This document shows positions 9,041 through 17,366 of a DNA stretch of 64,000 bases, piece by piece. The notes beneath the pieces were generated by a model, which saw only the letters and a program-made list of their open reading frames with translations, searched no databases and was not told the DNA's origin. Source of the stretch: Fictibacillus norfolkensis (GTDB taxonomy: Bacteria; Bacillota; Bacilli; Bacillales; Fictibacillaceae). A program made the translations under genes and the position numbers. Where the stretch lies: NCBI RefSeq assembly GCF_014836645.1, contig NZ_JACSQM010000009.1, positions 1-64,000 on the forward strand, in the 5' to 3' direction. Each line of letters starts with the position of its first letter. The stretch's first letter is position 1.

Positions 9041-10249
9041 ATGGGCTATTACGATGATGATTATGAATCACCATCTCGACAAAAAGGAAACCGTGGAGGA
9101 AAGTTTCTACCAGCTTTGCTAGGAGCTATTCTAGGCGGTTTGCTTGTCTTATTTACAGTACCTGCACTAGGAGGAGCTGGTCTTTTGCCAGACAATCTGT
9201 ATCCTCCGAATGAAGAACAAAATGGTCTAGGTACTGACGAAGATGTAGAACAGCGAAAAGTGGATGTCGATCTGACGACGAATGTAACGGATGCCGTTGA
9301 TAAAGCATCTGGAGCGGTAGTGGAAGTCATCAACATTCAGCAGACTGATTTTTGGAGCCAGCAGCCAGCGGGCACAGGATCAGGTGTTATTTATAAAAAA
9401 GAAGGCAATAAAGCGTATGTGGTAACAAATGACCACGTTGTGGCCGATGCGAACCAGATTGAGATCACGCTTAGCAACGGCACGAAGCTTAAAGGCACAC
9501 TACGTGGAACAGATCCTCTCATGGATTTAGCTGTAGTTGAGATTGATGGCAGCAAGGTCGATAGTGTAGCGGAATTTGGGGTATCTGGTGACTTAAAACG
9601 TGGTGAACCTGCTATCGCGATCGGTAACCCGCTCGGAAACTTCCCAGGATCAGTCACACAAGGTATCGTATCAAGTGCGGACCGTTCGATTCCAGTTGAT
9701 CTGGATCAAGACGGAAACCCAGATTGGCAAGCTGAAGTTATTCAAACAGACGCAGCGATCAACCCTGGTAACAGCGGTGGTGCTTTGATTAACATCGCTG
9801 GTCAGGTGATCGGGATCAACTCTTCTAAGATTGCTCAGAACGAAGTAGAAGGAATCGGATTTGCCATTCCATCTGATGTGGCAAAACCGATCATCGAAGA
9901 CCTAGAGAACTATGGTGAAACACGCCGACCGTTCTTAGGGGTTAACATCATTCCGCTTTCTCAAGTGAACACGTATCAGCGTGAACAAACGTTGAAGATT
10001 CCAGACAGCGTACAAGAAGGTGTCGTTGTTATGGAGATCACGTCAGCTTCACCAGCAGCTCGTGCGGGTATTAAGGAAATGGACGTTATTGTCGAGATGG
10101 GTGGAGAGAAGATTAAAGACCCAATCGCTCTTCGTAAGTTCCTTTATACAAAAGCGAAGATTGGTGATGAGGTGGATGTGACGTATTATCGTGATGGGAA
10201 GAAGAAGACCGTGAAAGTTGAATTGAGCGGTGGTAAGCAATCTCAATAA
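9041..10249 (+). CDS. htrC: HtrA-type serine protease (YycK/HtrC)
   Basis: A membrane-anchored DegP/HtrA protease for quality control of exported proteins. A cytoplasmic basic stretch, one TM (about 22-42, FLPALLGAILGGLLVLFTVP), a trypsin-like domain with the triad H132 (NDHVV), D162 (DLAVV) and S245 (NPGNSGGAL), and a C-terminal PDZ domain (about 295-395) are seen. The longest open frame begins with TTG at 8981, but ATG 9041 preceded by GGTGAGGAG is the likely start (402 aa). As in Bacillus subtilis it closes the WalRK operon. Confidence 0.95.
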   Translation: MGYYDDDYESPSRQKGNRGGKFLPALLGAILGGLLVLFTVPALGGAGLLPDNLYPPNEEQNGLGTDEDVEQRKVDVDLTTNVTDAVDKASGAVVEVINIQQTDFWSQQPAGTGSGVIYKKEGNKAYVVTNDHVVADANQIEITLSNGTKLKGTLRGTDPLMDLAVVEIDGSKVDSVAEFGVSGDLKRGEPAIAIGNPLGNFPGSVTQGIVSSADRSIPVDLDQDGNPDWQAEVIQTDAAINPGNSGGALINIAGQVIGINSSKIAQNEVEGIGFAIPSDVAKPIIEDLENYGETRRPFLGVNIIPLSQVNTYQREQTLKIPDSVQEGVVVMEITSASPAARAGIKEMDVIVEMGGEKIKDPIALRKFLYTKAKIGDEVDVTYYRDGKKKTVKVELSGGKQSQ

Positions 10250-10256
10250 AAGCGGG

Positions 10257-10290
10257 AAACAGGGGGCTTTAGGGTCTCCTGTTTTTCTTT
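10257..10290 (+). terminator. Terminator after htrC
   Basis: AAACAGG / CCTGTTT stem with a G-rich loop side and TTTTTC tail, 8 bases past the htrC stop. Confidence 0.65.
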
Positions 10291-10320
10291 TTGGTGAGGC
10301 TTTGGTGTCTTTGGAAGTGA

Positions 10321-10449
10321 GTTGATTTCCGTTCCAGGTTGCTCGCTTTCCGCGGGGCAGGCGGTGAGCCACTTGCCGCTATGCGCCATTAAGTGTCTCA
10401 CCTGACCGCTTGTCCCGCAGGAGTCTCGCCACCTTACACTTCAATCAAC
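10321..10449 (-). repeat. GTTGATT palindromic repeat, copy B
   Basis: A 129-bp copy with the same ends and core (CTCGCTTTCCGCGGGGCAGG, GTCCCGCAGGAGTCTCGC). The central loop ACTTGCCGCTATGCGCC differs from copy A. It lies between the htrC terminator and the CxxH/CxxC gene. Confidence 0.85.
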
Positions 10450-10608
10450 TTGGCGGTGAAGGAAGAAAAATAAAGAGACTAAGACAAGAAAAACAAAACG
10501 TCACCCACCATTTAAGAAAAAACTATTAGTTGATTCCACATGTGGACAACTTTATTTTAGCAGATTGTTTACACACAGCTGTAATTTCGTTAGTGTAAGA
10601 AGAAGGAT

Positions 10609-10840
10609 TGTGGATAAGTTAGGAGGGAAAAGATTTGGTTATTATTTGTTGCAAAGACCATGCTGAGCTTGCGATTGACATCATTGTGGATGAGTTTGAA
10701 ACGCCACCTGTTGTTGAGTTACTAACAGAGAATGACGAGTTATCAACAGGTTGTGAATACTGCGATAACAAAGGTGCATATAAAGTATCGAACATATGAA
10801 CGCCTACAAGATATAGCACTAATTGTGCATATGTGGATAA
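10609..10840. promoter_or_regulatory. Pair of perfect DnaA boxes flanking the CxxH/CxxC gene
   Basis: TGTGGATAA (reverse of TTATCCACA) occurs at 10609-10617 and 10832-10840. One-mismatch forms include TTATCAACA near 10739 and TGTGGATGA near 10685. Whether DnaA binds here is inference. The WalRK locus lies close to oriC in Bacillus subtilis, so DnaA sites here would be reasonable. Confidence 0.45.
10635..10799 (+). CDS. Small CxxH/CxxC zinc-site protein
   Basis: A 54-residue protein too short for most gene finders. It starts with TTG, 7 bases after a strong TAGGAGGG. It has a CKDH motif at residues 6-9 and CEYC at 40-43, the two halves of a predicted zinc site. A small protein of this kind sits between htrA and rlmH in many Bacillus genomes. 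The function is unknown to me. The amino-acid pattern, the RBS and the position together make it a real gene. Confidence 0.85.
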   Translation: MVIICCKDHAELAIDIIVDEFETPPVVELLTENDELSTGCEYCDNKGAYKVSNI

Positions 10841-10879
10841 GTTCTGGGGATAACTTATTTGAAAGGAAGTTTTCAACAA

Positions 10880-11359
10880 GTGAATATTTCAATCATTTCC
10901 GTAGGGAAATTAAAAGAAAAATACTTAAAACTAGGTATTGATGAATACTTAAAACGACTAGGACCTTATGCAAAAGTAGAAATTATCGAGGTGCCAGATG
11001 AAAAAGCACCTGAAACACTAAGTGATCAAGAGATGATCATGGTTAAAAACGCTGAAGGTGAAAGAATTCTGGCAAAGATCGGTCAGGATGTTCATGTGAT
11101 TGCAATGGCGATCGAAGGTAAGGCTGTGTCATCTGAAGATTTAGCTAAGAATTTAGATCAGCTTGCGACGTATGGCAAGAGCAAGGTTGCCTTCGTCATT
11201 GGAGGCTCTTTAGGGTTGAGTGATGCTGTCATGAAGCGCGCGAATGAGAAGATTTCGTTTGGAAAGATTACGTATCCGCATCAGTTGATGAAGCTGGTGT
11301 TGGTTGAGCAGATTTATAGAGCTTTCAGGATTAATCGAGGGGAACCTTACCATAAATAA
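10880..11359 (+). CDS. rlmH: 23S rRNA pseudouridine-1915 N3-methyltransferase RlmH
   Basis: A SPOUT-class methyltransferase that methylates pseudouridine 1915 in helix 69 of 23S rRNA in the assembled ribosome. The protein begins [17 protein letters not shown], typical of RlmH. The SPOUT knot is seen in the C-terminal half ([11 protein letters not shown] and the [17 protein letters not shown] segment), and the C-terminus YHK is conserved. The GTG at 10880 gives exactly 159 aa, the usual length, with GAAAGGAAG upstream; a TTG at 10859 would add 7 non-conserved residues. Confidence 0.97.
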   Translation: MNISIISVGKLKEKYLKLGIDEYLKRLGPYAKVEIIEVPDEKAPETLSDQEMIMVKNAEGERILAKIGQDVHVIAMAIEGKAVSSEDLAKNLDQLATYGKSKVAFVIGGSLGLSDAVMKRANEKISFGKITYPHQLMKLVLVEQIYRAFRINRGEPYHK

Positions 11360-11376
11360 TAATCCTTTAAATAAGG

Positions 11377-11412
11377 AAACAGCACCTCCTTTATAAAGGT
11401 GCTGTTTCTTAT
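11377..11412. terminator. Terminator between rlmH and the mazG-like gene
   Basis: Stem AAACAGCACC / GGTGCTGTTT with loop TCCTTTATAAA and a T-rich tail. It serves rlmH and, from the other side, could serve the convergent minus-strand unit. Confidence 0.85.
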
Positions 11413-11435
11413 TTCATTTTGTTTTTTTTTCGTAT

Positions 11436-11744
11436 CTAACTATTTGAAACAGGATACTTCAACCCATTTTTCTTAATCTTATCTTTAATAATTGTCTCGA
11501 CATCTAAATCCAATTCACTGCAGAGCATAAGTCCGTAGATGAATACATCAGCAATTTCTTCTTTAATGTTTTCAATGTTTTGTTCTACAGCCTCTTCACT
11601 GCTTTTCCACTGAAAATCTTCTAATAATTCAGCTGCTTCAATGGAAAGAGAAATGGCAAGATCTTTTGGATTGTGGTGAGGTTTCCATCCTCTTTCATCT
11701 CGAAATTCATTGATAGCGTTTATTAGCTGCTTAATTTCATTCAT
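11436..11744 (-). CDS. MazG-like nucleotide pyrophosphohydrolase
   Basis: A small all-alpha NTP pyrophosphohydrolase of the MazG/RS21-C6 superfamily, which hydrolyses (d)NTPs to NMP and pyrophosphate. The magnesium-binding pattern ExxE...ExxD is complete: E36, E39, E63 and D66 in SIEAAELLEDF and KEEIADVF. At 102 aa it is a single-domain form. ATG 11753 gives 3 more residues, but AAAAAAGG is better spaced from ATG 11744. It lies 29-39 bases downstream of the nuclease-helicase gene on the same strand, so the two probably form one unit. Confidence 0.88.
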   Translation of the reverse strand: MNEIKQLINAINEFRDERGWKPHHNPKDLAISLSIEAAELLEDFQWKSSEEAVEQNIENIKEEIADVFIYGLMLCSELDLDVETIIKDKIKKNGLKYPVSNS

Positions 11745-11782
11745 GTTGTTCATCCTTTTTTGTGTTTGTTTACAAACTAGCT

Positions 11783-13723
11783 TTAATACTTACTCCGATC
11801 TTCCGCAGCCACTTCTACCTGACGAGGTGACAAATCCTGATAAACAACTGATTTCTTCAGTCGTTCTCTAAAATACTCATTTAATTCTGGATCCGTACAG
11901 AAGATGAAACATCCTTTTTGTCCTCTAGTCATAAGAGTTCGGTATGTGTTCCTAATAATTTGGTCTGCCAGGGCATGAGCTTTTTCTGGATTTTCTTTTG
12001 CTAGCGTCTTAATACCTTTAAGGGATTGATCAGTTTTTGCGCGTTTTGTGTAGTCGGTCATTACCTGGTCATCCTGAAAGGCAAGGTCTGGCCCAATAAT
12101 AACACCGACATAATCAAATTCAAGTCCTTGAGATGTGTGAATGCAACCTGCCTCAGAGACAGAATCCTGGTGTATTGCCCATATGCTGTCAGAGAGGTTC
12201 CAGCTGATATTAAAATTATGTTCTGGAATAACAATGTCTTTATGAAGAGTACTCGTCCGACCATTTTTTGGCCACTCCCAACAGTAACCGGCAAGCATAC
12301 GTGATTTATTGTTTTTCCTATTTAGCTCTTCAATTTCCTGCAGCATACTATTCGGATTATCATACACTCTAAAGTCGTAATCTACGCCTCTATCATTTGT
12401 ATTAGCCGTTTTTCTGATTTGAAGTACGTCATCAAGCCAGGCGATATATGCATCAGATCCATCGCACCGAAATTGTGAAGTGAGTTTCCCTTGTACTAAT
12501 TCAGCATCTAACTCATTTGCATACTTTTTAATTAAATCTATACTTCCAATATCTTTTAGTGTCACTTTTTGGTTTTCATCGATAAAGAAAATAGTAAATT
12601 TAGATGAATGGATTACTTCTTTTATCTGGTTGTCTCCTAAATTGCTGAATAATCCTGACTTTTCATTCAAACGATGAGCTTCATCTATGATGAGTACATC
12701 AAACTCATTCTTTTCTGATTCATAGAAACTACCTGAACCTTTAAATAGATTATCGATTTGTGTTTTCTTGATGGTGCCTTTCAGTTTAGAAGCATAAACG
12801 TTACGTGGAGCTGAATTTTTTGAGACATATAGGGCTGTTAAGTTTTCATTGATAAGATTCACAAGAAGGTTTATAGCCATAACGGATTTCCCGGTTCCTG
12901 GTCCTCCTTCAATTACCATTACTGTCTTCTGATTGCTTTTGATACTCTCAATTGCTAAGTGAAAGGCATCTTCGTAAAACACTTTTTGTTCATCAATAAG
13001 CACAAATTCTTGATTACCTTTTAATAAGCTTGCGAGAGAATCTTGTAAGGATTTAGACGGCCGAATTTTACCTCGCTCAATCTGATAAATCAATTGGTTA
13101 TGGTCACCGTAACGAACGTATTTCTTTATAAAATCTCTTAATTTCTGTATCTCACCTTTTGCAAACACAGGTGCTTTAACAAGATGATCTGAATAGTGAG
13201 GGTCCATCAATGGGTCATTTTCTAACTTTCGATAATTATGTAAATAGGCACACGGTTTCAATGCAATATGTTGATCTTGTACATTCTGATTAAAATCTTC
13301 AATTAAAGCAGCGTATGACCAAGCTTGATAAGATGGATGCGTTACCGTTCTCATTTTCCCTCCAAGATAGGTAGACACAAGCGCATCTTTAGACGTTACC
13401 TTTTCAACCTCTGACCACTGTTTTAACTCTACAATCACCACATGATCTTGAGCACCGTCATGGCCAGCTATTAGAAAGTCGACTCGTTTAGATGTATTCG
13501 GAATCTTGAATTCTATCGCGACAGATGCATCATCCGGAATCTCGTTATCCTGCATCACATTTGACATACGGTGAAGAGAGTTCTCCCATGAGTTGATTTC
13601 ACTTTTAGAAGTACGGCCGATTTTCTGTTGGTATGACTCGTAAAGACGTTCGACGAGAAGCTCGTTTGTAACATCGGAAATAAATTCGGTTTTTGTCGCT
13701 TCGTAAATAATCAAGTGTGTCAC
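11783..13723 (-). CDS. Nuclease-fused DUF2075/SF1-type ATPase
   Basis: A 646-residue protein with two parts. The N-terminal part (about 1-200) shows a PD-(D/E)xK-like nuclease core: VDFLIAG (D82) and VIVELKQW (E99, K101). The C-terminal part is a DUF2075/Schlafen-type helicase ATPase: Walker A GGPGTGKS at 273-280, Walker B LIIDEAH ending at 350, a motif V-like HTSQGLEFDYVGV and a motif VI-like TLMTRGQKGCF. It starts with GTG directly after AAAAGAGG; a TTG three codons on (13714) is better spaced. DNA or RNA cleavage is inferred from motifs. The gene plus the MazG-like gene resembles a small defence or nucleic-acid quality-control unit; this is inference. Confidence 0.85.
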   Translation of the reverse strand: MTHLIIYEATKTEFISDVTNELLVERLYESYQQKIGRTSKSEINSWENSLHRMSNVMQDNEIPDDASVAIEFKIPNTSKRVDFLIAGHDGAQDHVVIVELKQWSEVEKVTSKDALVSTYLGGKMRTVTHPSYQAWSYAALIEDFNQNVQDQHIALKPCAYLHNYRKLENDPLMDPHYSDHLVKAPVFAKGEIQKLRDFIKKYVRYGDHNQLIYQIERGKIRPSKSLQDSLASLLKGNQEFVLIDEQKVFYEDAFHLAIESIKSNQKTVMVIEGGPGTGKSVMAINLLVNLINENLTALYVSKNSAPRNVYASKLKGTIKKTQIDNLFKGSGSFYESEKNEFDVLIIDEAHRLNEKSGLFSNLGDNQIKEVIHSSKFTIFFIDENQKVTLKDIGSIDLIKKYANELDAELVQGKLTSQFRCDGSDAYIAWLDDVLQIRKTANTNDRGVDYDFRVYDNPNSMLQEIEELNRKNNKSRMLAGYCWEWPKNGRTSTLHKDIVIPEHNFNISWNLSDSIWAIHQDSVSEAGCIHTSQGLEFDYVGVIIGPDLAFQDDQVMTDYTKRAKTDQSLKGIKTLAKENPEKAHALADQIIRNTYRTLMTRGQKGCFIFCTDPELNEYFRERLKKSVVYQDLSPRQVEVAAEDRSKY

Positions 13724-13884
13724 CTCTTTTGGGATTCTTCTCCATATATTTTATCACTTTTAAAGGTAGCAGATTAATAATTATTAATGTAAGTAGATTA
13801 GAACCCATTATTGTACATTTGACAAAACCCCAACTCCGTAATAGTATTAAAAACTATATTCAGAACTAAAAAAATTAATAGATA

Positions 13885-14097
13885 GAAAGCTATGATAGCT
13901 GTAGGTCGTACTACAGCAGGAGCAGCTTCTGGAGAGACCGCTTTGTTAGCGGCGCCGAAGGGTTCACAATCTCAGGCAAACGGACAGAAGAGTATTGAAT
14001 TTTGACATTGTTGTGCTGTTAGTTTTAGCGCAGTGAATGCTTTTTTCATATTCTCATGTACAAGAGAGATTGGAGATTCTTCCAGTCTCTTTTTTTC
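13885..14097 (+). ncRNA. Glycine riboswitch 1 with terminator
   Basis: The glycine aptamer core is clear: GGAGAGACCG at 13931, GCGCCGAAGGGTTCACAA at 13952-13969, then CTCAGGCAAA and CGGACAGAAG up to 13990. A hairpin with AGAGATTGGA / TTCCAGTCTCT and seven T (14066-14097) forms a rho-independent terminator just before the permease RBS. A single typical aptamer is seen; the upstream GCTGTAGGTCGTACTACAGC hairpin could be a ghost partner. It controls the permease copy at 14131. Confidence 0.9.
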
Positions 14098-14130
14098 GTT
14101 TGATTTGCATCTTAGAAGGAGGATTCATAC

Positions 14131-15204
14131 GTGTCACAGCAAGAGTTGAAGAGAGATTTAGCTAACCGCCATGTGCAGCTGATTGCCATTGGCGGAACAA
14201 TTGGTACGGGGTTATTTTTGGGTTCAGGAAAAGCGATTCAGCTTGCCGGACCGTCTGTTATATTTGCTTATTTAACGTTGGTATTGCATTGTTTTTTATG
14301 ATGAGAGCACTAGGGGAACTGTTGCTTTCGAAGGAAGGCTATGAGTCGTTTACCGATATCGCGGAGGATTATCTTGGTCCGCGAGCTGCGTTTATCACAG
14401 GATGGACGTATTGGTTCTGCTGGATCATGACAGCGATGGCAGATGTGATAGCGGTCGGTGTCTATGTACAATATTGGTTTAACATACCGCAGGGGGTTCC
14501 AGCAATTGTCTGTTTGCTTCTTTTACTTGGGCTAAATCTTTTAACCGTAAAGCTTTTCGGAGAATTGGAGTTTTGGTTCGCTTTGATCAAGGTGATTACG
14601 ATTCTAGCGTTAATTGTGATAGGCGTTGTCCTACTCGTTATGGGTTACCAAACGGATGCGGGAACGGTTTCCTTAGACAACCTGTGGGATCATGGAGGTT
14701 TGTTTCCTAATGGTGTGACTGGTTTCCTACTCTCGTTCCAAATGGTTGTGTTCGCGTTTGTCGACGAGTCGCATTCTATTTACGTTAAGCAAGAGTGAGC
14801 AGGCTCCTCGATCTTTTAAGGAACTAACGAAAAATTCTGTGCCGGGAAACGCATTGTGGGTTTCGACTATAGTCGTTTCAGTGGGAGCGCTGCTCAGCAA
14901 GTTGATTCCAGAGCAGGCTTTTGGCATCGTAACAACCATCAGTGCTATCTGTTTCATCTGGGTGTGGAGCGTGATCTTGATCAGCCATATTAAATTCCGT
15001 AAAACACGATCTGATCTGCACAATAAGTCAGCGTTCAAAGCACCTTTTGCTCCATTCATTAATTATGTGGTGCTCGCGCTGTTTGGGTTAATTTTGATCG
15101 TGCTGCTCGTGGCAGAAGCTACACGTCCGGCGTTATTGCTGACACCCATTTGGTTTATTTTATTATTTTTCTTGTATGCTTTTAAAAAACCTATGCTGAA
15201 ATAA
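14131..15204 (+). pseudogene. Broken CycA-type amino-acid permease, copy 1
   Basis: A remnant of an APC-family glycine/D-alanine/D-serine permease. It starts with GTG after AGAAGGAGG and reads [21 protein letters not shown] one-base loss near 14272 shifts the frame, so the zero frame ends at TGA 14299. The downstream frame (from about 14289) continues well until 14764, where about 272 bp present in copy 2 (its 20106-20377) are missing and the frame breaks again; the C-terminal third follows in another frame to 15204. Without TM segments of the middle region it cannot be functional. See copy 2 at 19473. Confidence 0.9.
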
Positions 15205-15342
15205 AAGGATTGGTTATTTGGAATGCATCATTGATCTGGATCTTTAGAGACATCTTACATTTTATAAGTAGCATCTTTAAGCAGGTGATAAGCAGGAAGC
15301 GACGAATTTTCCTTTAGAGTTAATTACAAGGAGGTTTTTAGG

Positions 15343-15822
15343 GTGAATTTGTCAAGAAATCGGAGAACAGATACTGCTTCAAAAGTGATCCCAGTTCCAC
15401 CTCAAATCGTCTATCTAGCTATTATAAATCCGAATTCACTAATTCAATGGCTTCCGCCTGAAGGGATGTCGGGTAAAATTGATACCTATGATTGCCGTGA
15501 AGGAGGAGCTTATAAAATGACGCTTACGTATGAATTGGATGAGTTGATTCTTGGCAAAACGTCGGATAACACCGATGTGGCGGAAGGAACATTTTTGGAG
15601 CTGGTCCCAAACCAGCGAATTATCCAATCTGTTAACTTCAATTCCGAAGATCCTGCTTTCTCGGGTGAGATGATACAGAAATGGATATTGGAAGATGTTT
15701 CGGGAGGCACTAATGTTACAATCGTTTGTGAAAACGTACCAGAAGGTATTCGTAAGGAAGATCACGACACTGGACTAAGGTCCACGCTAGAAAATCTTGC
15801 TGCTTTTACTGAGAAATTGTAA
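15343..15822 (+). CDS. SRPBCC/AHSA1 START-fold protein
   Basis: A small cytoplasmic protein of the activator-of-Hsp90 ATPase (AHSA1)/START superfamily, which forms a deep hydrophobic pocket. Typical features are the N-terminal TDTASKVIPVPPQIVYLAI, the LIQWLPPEGM tryptophan segment, a central EGGAYKMTL strand and the C-terminal helix TLENLAAFTEKL. Length 159 aa. GTG start 8 bases after AAGGAGG. Members are often annotated as polyketide cyclase or ATPase activator, but no substrate can be named here. It is a monocistronic gene with its own terminator. Confidence 0.85.
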   Translation: MNLSRNRRTDTASKVIPVPPQIVYLAIINPNSLIQWLPPEGMSGKIDTYDCREGGAYKMTLTYELDELILGKTSDNTDVAEGTFLELVPNQRIIQSVNFNSEDPAFSGEMIQKWILEDVSGGTNVTIVCENVPEGIRKEDHDTGLRSTLENLAAFTEKL

Positions 15823-15847
15823 ATAGACACATGAAATTTATCGGATT

Positions 15848-15885
15848 AACAATCCAGAGATTTTTTTAAATCTCTGGATTGTTTC
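15848..15885 (+). terminator. Terminator after the START-domain gene
   Basis: Near-perfect stem AACAATCCAGAGATTT / AAATCTCTGGATTGTT with a T-rich loop and TTTC tail. Confidence 0.85.
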
Positions 15886-15927
15886 AGTTATTGATCAGCG
15901 CGTATCTTTTAGTTATTTAGTTTAGGT

Positions 15928-16029
15928 GCGCGGGGACGGTTCTCGTGCTTCTTATTGTATAATTAGATGGAAAGGTGAATCCTTTAGTGTTTACAGTTGT
16001 AAGTTAGGAAGCAGCAGAACCGTCCCTTT
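15928..16029. repeat. Inverted repeat of the GGGACGGTTCT...GCTTC family
   Basis: GGGGACGGTTCTCGTGCTTC at 15932-15951 faces GGAAGCAGCAGAACCGTCCC at 16007-16026. The arms pair at most positions and enclose about 55 bp. A solo copy of the arm, GACGGTTCTCGTGCTTC, is at 17077-17093, so the EamA gene has the motif on both sides. Confidence 0.7.
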
Positions 16030-16036
16030 GCTTTCC

Positions 16037-16960
16037 CTACCTCCTCGCACTCCATCGATTTATCAGTCCAACTAGATGACCATTTACGATAATAACCCCA
16101 AGGATAATGATTGCTCCACCTAGAATACTGGTATAAATGACCTTTTCATGTAGAAGTAGCACGGCTGCTATTAGTGTAGAGATTGGTTCGAGGTATAAGA
16201 AAACAGATACTTGAGTTGCTTCCAACACCTCCAATGCTTTTGCCCAGTACCAATAGGCAATACCGGATACAAAGACTCCAAGGAAAATAAGATGAGCCCA
16301 TTCTACTCCATCTAGAAGAGCAAGCTTTTCCCAGCTTTTATTCTGATAAATGAATGGGAGAGTAAGCAAAAGTCCCAAAGCACTCATGTAAAAGGTGAGG
16401 ACCAATGCAGGCAAGGGCACCTTTAGGCTTTTTAGTAAAACTGAATAAATGGCCCAATTTAAGGTACTGAGAACCATCAGTAGATACCCGATGTTGATTG
16501 AGAATCCTAAGGACCTATCTCCACCTGCTGTTGTGACCAGCAACACACCACTAATGGCCAAAATAATTCCAACTGCCTTTGGAACTGTCAACTCTTCATG
16601 CAGAAAGACCATGGAAAGAACGACAGTGAAAACCGGAGAGAACGTAATGAGCCAGCCTGCAGAGGATGCATCAATAGATAAAAGTGCGCTCGCTTGAATG
16701 ACCTGATGAAGAAAAACCCCAAGAATCCCTAATACAATTAAGTGCGGGATATACTGTATCGGGAGTTTCATGGAATGTTTCTTTTTCACAAGGATAAGTA
16801 TAAATAAAAACAATGCACCTATACCAAAACGGATGACCAGAAGAGTAAAAGGATCAAGCTTGTCCAGTACTGCTTTAGTCGAGACAAAAGATATTCCCCA
16901 AAAACTGATGGACATGGTGGCATATAATGAGGCTCCTAGCATTTTTCGAAACGAGATCAT
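16037..16960 (-). CDS. EamA/DMT-family transporter
   Basis: A ten-helix drug/metabolite transporter with two EamA repeats (about residues 8-140 and 150-285). The repeat signature is visible: WGISFVSTKAVL and FTLLVIRFGIGALFLF in the first half and a WAIYSVLLK...AL segment, then PISTLIAAVLLLHE near the end. The substrate is unknown. A TTG at 16981 is in frame, but the ATG at 16960 follows GAAAGGAA by 10 bases and is preferred (307 aa). No partner gene is adjacent. Confidence 0.88.
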   Translation of the reverse strand: MISFRKMLGASLYATMSISFWGISFVSTKAVLDKLDPFTLLVIRFGIGALFLFILILVKKKHSMKLPIQYIPHLIVLGILGVFLHQVIQASALLSIDASSAGWLITFSPVFTVVLSMVFLHEELTVPKAVGIILAISGVLLVTTAGGDRSLGFSINIGYLLMVLSTLNWAIYSVLLKSLKVPLPALVLTFYMSALGLLLTLPFIYQNKSWEKLALLDGVEWAHLIFLGVFVSGIAYWYWAKALEVLEATQVSVFLYLEPISTLIAAVLLLHEKVIYTSILGGAIIILGVIIVNGHLVGLINRWSARR

Positions 16961-17366
16961 AGATAGGCATTCCTTTCTCAATTATTTCTTCTACCATCTT
17001 ATGCTTGTCCTGAAAAAACATGAGAATGAGAAGATTATCTAGGATCAAGAAAGTTCTTGAGAAGCGGAAGCACAGAGACGGTTCTCGTGCTTCATTTACT
17101 TAACATACTTTGCAAGGGAAGTTACTTAATATGTTAATTTCTTCTTTAAATTATTTATTAGCATCCTAAATATACGAAATGTACCTTTGATTCATTCCAG
17201 TTTAATAAGGGTATTTAATATGTGAGATGTGGCCGTTTAATATTGACTATGTTAAAACTTAACGATTAGTAGATATAGCGAATCTATGGCACCCTATTCC
17301 GAACGCTCCTTGAAAAAAGAGTAATCCGGAGTTAAGACAGTATTGGTTTTAAAAGGGAGATTCATT
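16961..17366. other. Intergenic gap between EamA and DUF488 genes
   Basis: A divergent 406-bp gap. It holds the solo repeat arm GACGGTTCTCGTGCTTC at 17077-17093 and A/T-rich sequence that must carry both promoters. I see no further structure or small gene. Confidence 0.5.
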
